Of a stretch of 64,000 bases of DNA, positions 61,346 to 64,000 are shown piece by piece; the first letter of the stretch is position 1; each line of letters starts with the position of its first letter. This DNA is from Kineosporiaceae bacterium. Lineage in GTDB: Bacteria > Actinomycetota > Actinomycetes > Actinomycetales > Kineosporiaceae. The position numbers and the translations under genes are program-made. The DNA is taken from positions 1-64,000 of the forward strand of contig JAEUJN010000017.1 of the NCBI GenBank assembly GCA_016794595.1. Direction: 5' to 3'. The notes beneath the pieces were generated by a model. That model ran no database searches. It saw only the letters and a list, made by a program, of their open reading frames with translations, and was not told where the DNA came from.

Positions 61346-62287
61346 CTATTCTGTGTCAGCGGGCGGCTGCCGGGCGCCCCGGGGGGGTGTCCAGTGGGGC
61401 ACGGTCGGTGCCAGGGCGATCCCGGCAGTGTCCAGCCGGGACTTGATCCGCCGGCGCAACTCGCGCAGGAGGTCGGTCTGTGCGCCGCTCTGAGTGCGCG
61501 CCTCCAGGCGGATCACCACCGCCTCGGCGGTCAGCTGCTCAACCCCGACCACGACCGGCGGGTCGAGCACCCGGTCCCGGAAGGCGTCGTCCTCGGCGAG
61601 GTCACGAGCGACCTCGAGCACCAGACGCTCGGCCTGCTCGACGTCCCCGCCGTAGGCCAGGGCGATGTCCAGGGAGGCGTTGGACCACCCCTGGCTGGCG
61701 TTCCCCACGCGCAGCACCTCGCCGTTGCGCACGTACCAGACCACGCCGTCGTGCCCGCGGATCCGGGTCACCCGCAGCCCGACCGCCTCCACCTCACCCT
61801 TGACCCCGCCGAGGTCGACGTCGTCCCCGACCCCGTACTGGTCCTCGACGATCATGAACAGACCGCTGATCACATCCTTGACCAGCGACTGGGCGCCGAA
61901 CCCCACGGCCACGCCGACGATCCCGGCGCTGGCCAGCAACGGGGCGACCGGGATCGACAGCACGTCCATCACGGTCAGCAGGACGACAACCCCCACCACC
62001 GCGCTGGACAGGCTCTTGAGCACCGAGGCCGTGGTTCGAGCCCGTTGCTCGCGTCGCTCGGTCAACAGCGGGGCGGCCACCAGGCGTGCCGGCGCCGCGA
62101 TCCGGCGATCCTCCAGCCGGGCGAGTTCGCGGGTTCCGGCGGCGATCCCGCGGGCAACCCGGTCGATCAGCCGGTGGGTCAGCAACCGGACCAGCAGCCC
62201 GACCAGCACGATCGCCGCGATCTCCAGCGGCGGGCCGAACAGCGGCTCGGCCCAGGTGCCCGTCCACGGTTGGTGCAGCGGGGTCAT
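61346..62287 (-). CDS. MscS-family mechanosensitive channel
   Basis: A 313-residue small-conductance channel. An N-terminal helix ([21 protein letters not shown]) is followed by two more, the last being the pore helix with [36 protein letters not shown], a family hallmark. The cytosolic beta domain follows ([40 protein letters not shown]). It releases solutes on hypo-osmotic shock. The ATG overlaps the stop of the peptidase gene (TGATG). Confidence 0.92.
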   Translation of the reverse strand: MTPLHQPWTGTWAEPLFGPPLEIAAIVLVGLLVRLLTHRLIDRVARGIAAGTRELARLEDRRIAAPARLVAAPLLTERREQRARTTASVLKSLSSAVVGVVVLLTVMDVLSIPVAPLLASAGIVGVAVGFGAQSLVKDVISGLFMIVEDQYGVGDDVDLGGVKGEVEAVGLRVTRIRGHDGVVWYVRNGEVLRVGNASQGWSNASLDIALAYGGDVEQAERLVLEVARDLAEDDAFRDRVLDPPVVVGVEQLTAEAVVIRLEARTQSGAQTDLLRELRRRIKSRLDTAGIALAPTVPHWTPPRGARQPPADTE

Positions 62288-64000
62288 CACGCCGTCCCCG
62301 GGGTGAGCCCGGTGTGGTGGGCGAGGAAGGCCATGGTCTCGGCGCTGAGCGCCACCGAGCGGGAGAGCGCGCGGGCGCCGTGGCCGACGTCCTTCTCGGC
62401 CCGCAGCAGGACGGGGGCCGTCCCCGGGTGGCCGGACGTCGCGTGCTGGAGGGCGGCGCAGAGCTTGCGGGCGTGCATCGGGTCGACACGGGTGTCGCCG
62501 TCGAAGACGGTGAACAGCACAGCCGGGTACCGGGTGCCGGGCCGGACGTGGTGGTAGGGCGAGTAGCCGAGCAGCCAGGCGAGCTGTTCGGGGACGTCGG
62601 CCGAGCCGTACTCGACGTTCCACGTCGAGCCCAGGCCGAACTGCTCGTAGCGCACCATGTCGAGCAGCGGGGCCGAGCAGACCACGGCCCGGTACAGGTC
62701 CGGACGGCGGGTGAGCGCCGCGCCGACCAGCAGGCCACCGTTCGAACCCCCACTGATCGCCAGCAGCTCCGGGGTGGTCAGCCCGGCGGCGATCAGGTGC
62801 TCGGCGGCGGCCTCGAAATCCTCGAAGACGTGATGCTTGGCGCCGAGCATGCCCGCCCGGTGCCAGGCCTCGCCCTCCTCGGCGCCGCCCCGCAGGCTGG
62901 CGATGGCGTAGACGCCCCCGGCCTCCACCCAGGCCAGGATGGCCGCCGAGTACGCCGGGGTGAGGCTGACCCCGAACCCGCCATAGCCGTAGAGGATCGT
63001 GGGCGCCGGGTGCAGGGCGACGTCCCGCGGAGGGTGCCGGCGGATCACGAACAGCCGTACCGGGGTGCCGTCCGCCGAGTGGCAGGTGACCTGCTCGGTA
63101 CGGATCTGCCCACCTATGGGGGTGGGCGATCCACCGGGGATCGGGCCGGTGGACGGGCCGGTGGTCGGGCCGGTGGGCAGGCCCGTGGGCAGGGCTCCGG
63201 GGGGAGCCGCGAACAGCGAGACCTCGCCGGTGCGGGCGTCGTAGCAGTGGATGTGCTGCGGGGTGACGTGGTCGCTGTAGCCGAACCAGATCAGGGGGCC
63301 GCCGTCCGGGCGCTCGACCAGGCCGCCGAGGCTGCCCAGTCCGGGCAGGTCCACCCGTCCGGCTGGTCCCTCCAGCGGCTCACCGGTCACCCGGTGCACG
63401 GTCAGCTCGCTGACCGCGTGCCGCGTCCACGAGGCGAGCAGCAGGGGCTCGGTGAGCTGCTCGCCGTCCGCGATCGCCACGTCGGCCAGCACCCGCTGCT
63501 CCTGCTCGGAGCCGGCCAGCAGGGTCTGCCAGGTGTGGGGTGCGGGGTCTCGGGGGTCGGTGACCGCGAACCGCCCGCGCGGGTTGTCCAGGTCGGTCGA
63601 GACGTACAGCCGGCCGTCGCGCCCGAGGTGGACGCCGGTCTGGGCGTCCAGGCCGACCGTGACGGGTACCCACCGCGGGTCGGTGAGGGCCGGGTCGAAC
63701 CCCTCCTGGGCGGACGCCGAGCCGGCGACCGAGATGTCGGCGATCCACAGGTCGTTGCGCGGCTCGGTGCCGGTCGAGACCGAGACGGTCAGCCAGCCGC
63801 CGTCCCGCGAGACGCCGACCCCGTAGTAGCTGCGCAGGTCCTGGCCGGCACCGAAGATCTCCACGTCCTCGGCCGGGTCGCTGCCGAGGCGGTGCAGGTA
63901 GACCCGGCGGTGGTACTGGCGCTCGTCCTCGGGCACGAGGTCCGGGGCGAGCCGGCGCACGTAGTAGTAGGCACGCCCGCCGGGCAGGAAGGCCACCGGG
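62287..64000 (-). CDS. Prolyl oligopeptidase family serine peptidase (5' end outside window)
   Basis: The frame is open at the right edge, so the N-terminus is missing and about 570 residues are visible. The first part is beta-propeller-like (SRDGGWLTVSVSTGTEPRNDLWIADIS, HLGRDGRLYVSTDLDNPRGRF). The C-terminal catalytic domain starts at YGYGGFGVSLTPAYS and carries ISGGSNGGLL (Ser), FDGDTRVDPMHARKL (Asp) and DVGHGA (His). A Thr/Gly/Pro linker encoded by 12-bp tandem repeats interrupts the propeller side. Such enzymes cleave short proline-containing peptides in the cytosol. Confidence 0.92.
   Translation of the reverse strand, partial: PVAFLPGGRAYYYVRRLAPDLVPEDERQYHRRVYLHRLGSDPAEDVEIFGAGQDLRSYYGVGVSRDGGWLTVSVSTGTEPRNDLWIADISVAGSASAQEGFDPALTDPRWVPVTVGLDAQTGVHLGRDGRLYVSTDLDNPRGRFAVTDPRDPAPHTWQTLLAGSEQEQRVLADVAIADGEQLTEPLLLASWTRHAVSELTVHRVTGEPLEGPAGRVDLPGLGSLGGLVERPDGGPLIWFGYSDHVTPQHIHCYDARTGEVSLFAAPPGALPTGLPTGPTTGPSTGPIPGGSPTPIGGQIRTEQVTCHSADGTPVRLFVIRRHPPRDVALHPAPTILYGYGGFGVSLTPAYSAAILAWVEAGGVYAIASLRGGAEEGEAWHRAGMLGAKHHVFEDFEAAAEHLIAAGLTTPELLAISGGSNGGLLVGAALTRRPDLYRAVVCSAPLLDMVRYEQFGLGSTWNVEYGSADVPEQLAWLLGYSPYHHVRPGTRYPAVLFTVFDGDTRVDPMHARKLCAALQHATSGHPGTAPVLLRAEKDVGHGARALSRSVALSAETMAFLAHHTGLTPGTA
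63141..63200 (+). repeat. 12-bp tandem repeat within the prolyl oligopeptidase gene
   Basis: About five 12-bp units occur in a row: TCGGGCCGGTGG, ACGGGCCGGTGG, TCGGGCCGGTGG, GCAGGCCCGTGG and a diverged fifth. Read on the gene strand they encode four-residue units of the type TGP plus one (LPTGPTTGPSTGP). The unit length keeps the reading frame, so copy-number changes would only alter the linker length. Confidence 0.75.

Overview
The window is about 64 kb of very GC-rich, densely packed bacterial DNA. GTG starts are frequent, and genes in operons often overlap by 1-4 nt (ATGA, GTGA, TGATG). Group II truncated haemoglobin, an actinobacterial-type PaaN, WS/DGAT wax ester synthase, tandem membrane GTPases, the DUF6918 family and leaderless-looking TANNNT promoters all point to a high-GC Actinomycetota, perhaps near Intrasporangiaceae. 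The genus cannot be fixed from sequence alone.

Left part (1-20 kb): this is mostly conserved chromosome. It opens with the C-terminal end of a large serine recombinase that runs into a tRNA-His gene, a likely integrated-element boundary. Then come oligoribonuclease, a PrsW-type membrane protease, tRNA-Arg(TCT), two membrane-associated GTPases, a two-domain multicopper oxidase, a tail-less SSB paralogue, a cobD-cobT-cysG corrinoid/siroheme group, a GH13 alpha-glucosidase, an ABC-2 exporter, fumarase and EttA. Two of the three copies of a 102-bp palindromic repeat flank a small HXXEE-family gene.

Middle part (20.8-49.2 kb): this is one metabolic island for aromatic acid breakdown and carbon storage. 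paaG-paaI-paaR face an operon paaABCDE - enoyl-CoA hydratase/GNAT fusion - paaN, followed by a thiolase and PaaH. Next come an R2-like diiron protein with its own ferredoxin-reductase, a wax ester synthase, a DUF485/SSS symporter pair, an MFS carrier, a PHA depolymerase, two acyl-CoA ligases, and thiolase, PHA synthase and acetoacetyl-CoA reductase genes. Six sites resembling ACCG-N2-CG-N2-CGGT sit in the promoter regions, so one TetR regulator (PaaR) may link phenylacetate degradation to PHA and wax ester synthesis.

Right part (49.3-64 kb): a third repeat copy precedes a five-gene operon combining Nfn-like transhydrogenase subunits with a 2-oxoacid:ferredoxin oxidoreductase (gamma-alpha fusion plus beta) and an unusual 748-residue third subunit with a C-terminal ferredoxin-like cluster site. 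After it come an acyl-CoA dehydrogenase/SDR/MDR operon, a STAS protein, truncated haemoglobin, an MscS channel and a prolyl oligopeptidase that runs off the window. The most novel-looking items are the 102-bp repeat family, the Nfn/2-oxoacid oxidoreductase operon with its odd subunit, the diiron oxygenase pair in the Paa regulon, and the hydratase-GNAT fusion.
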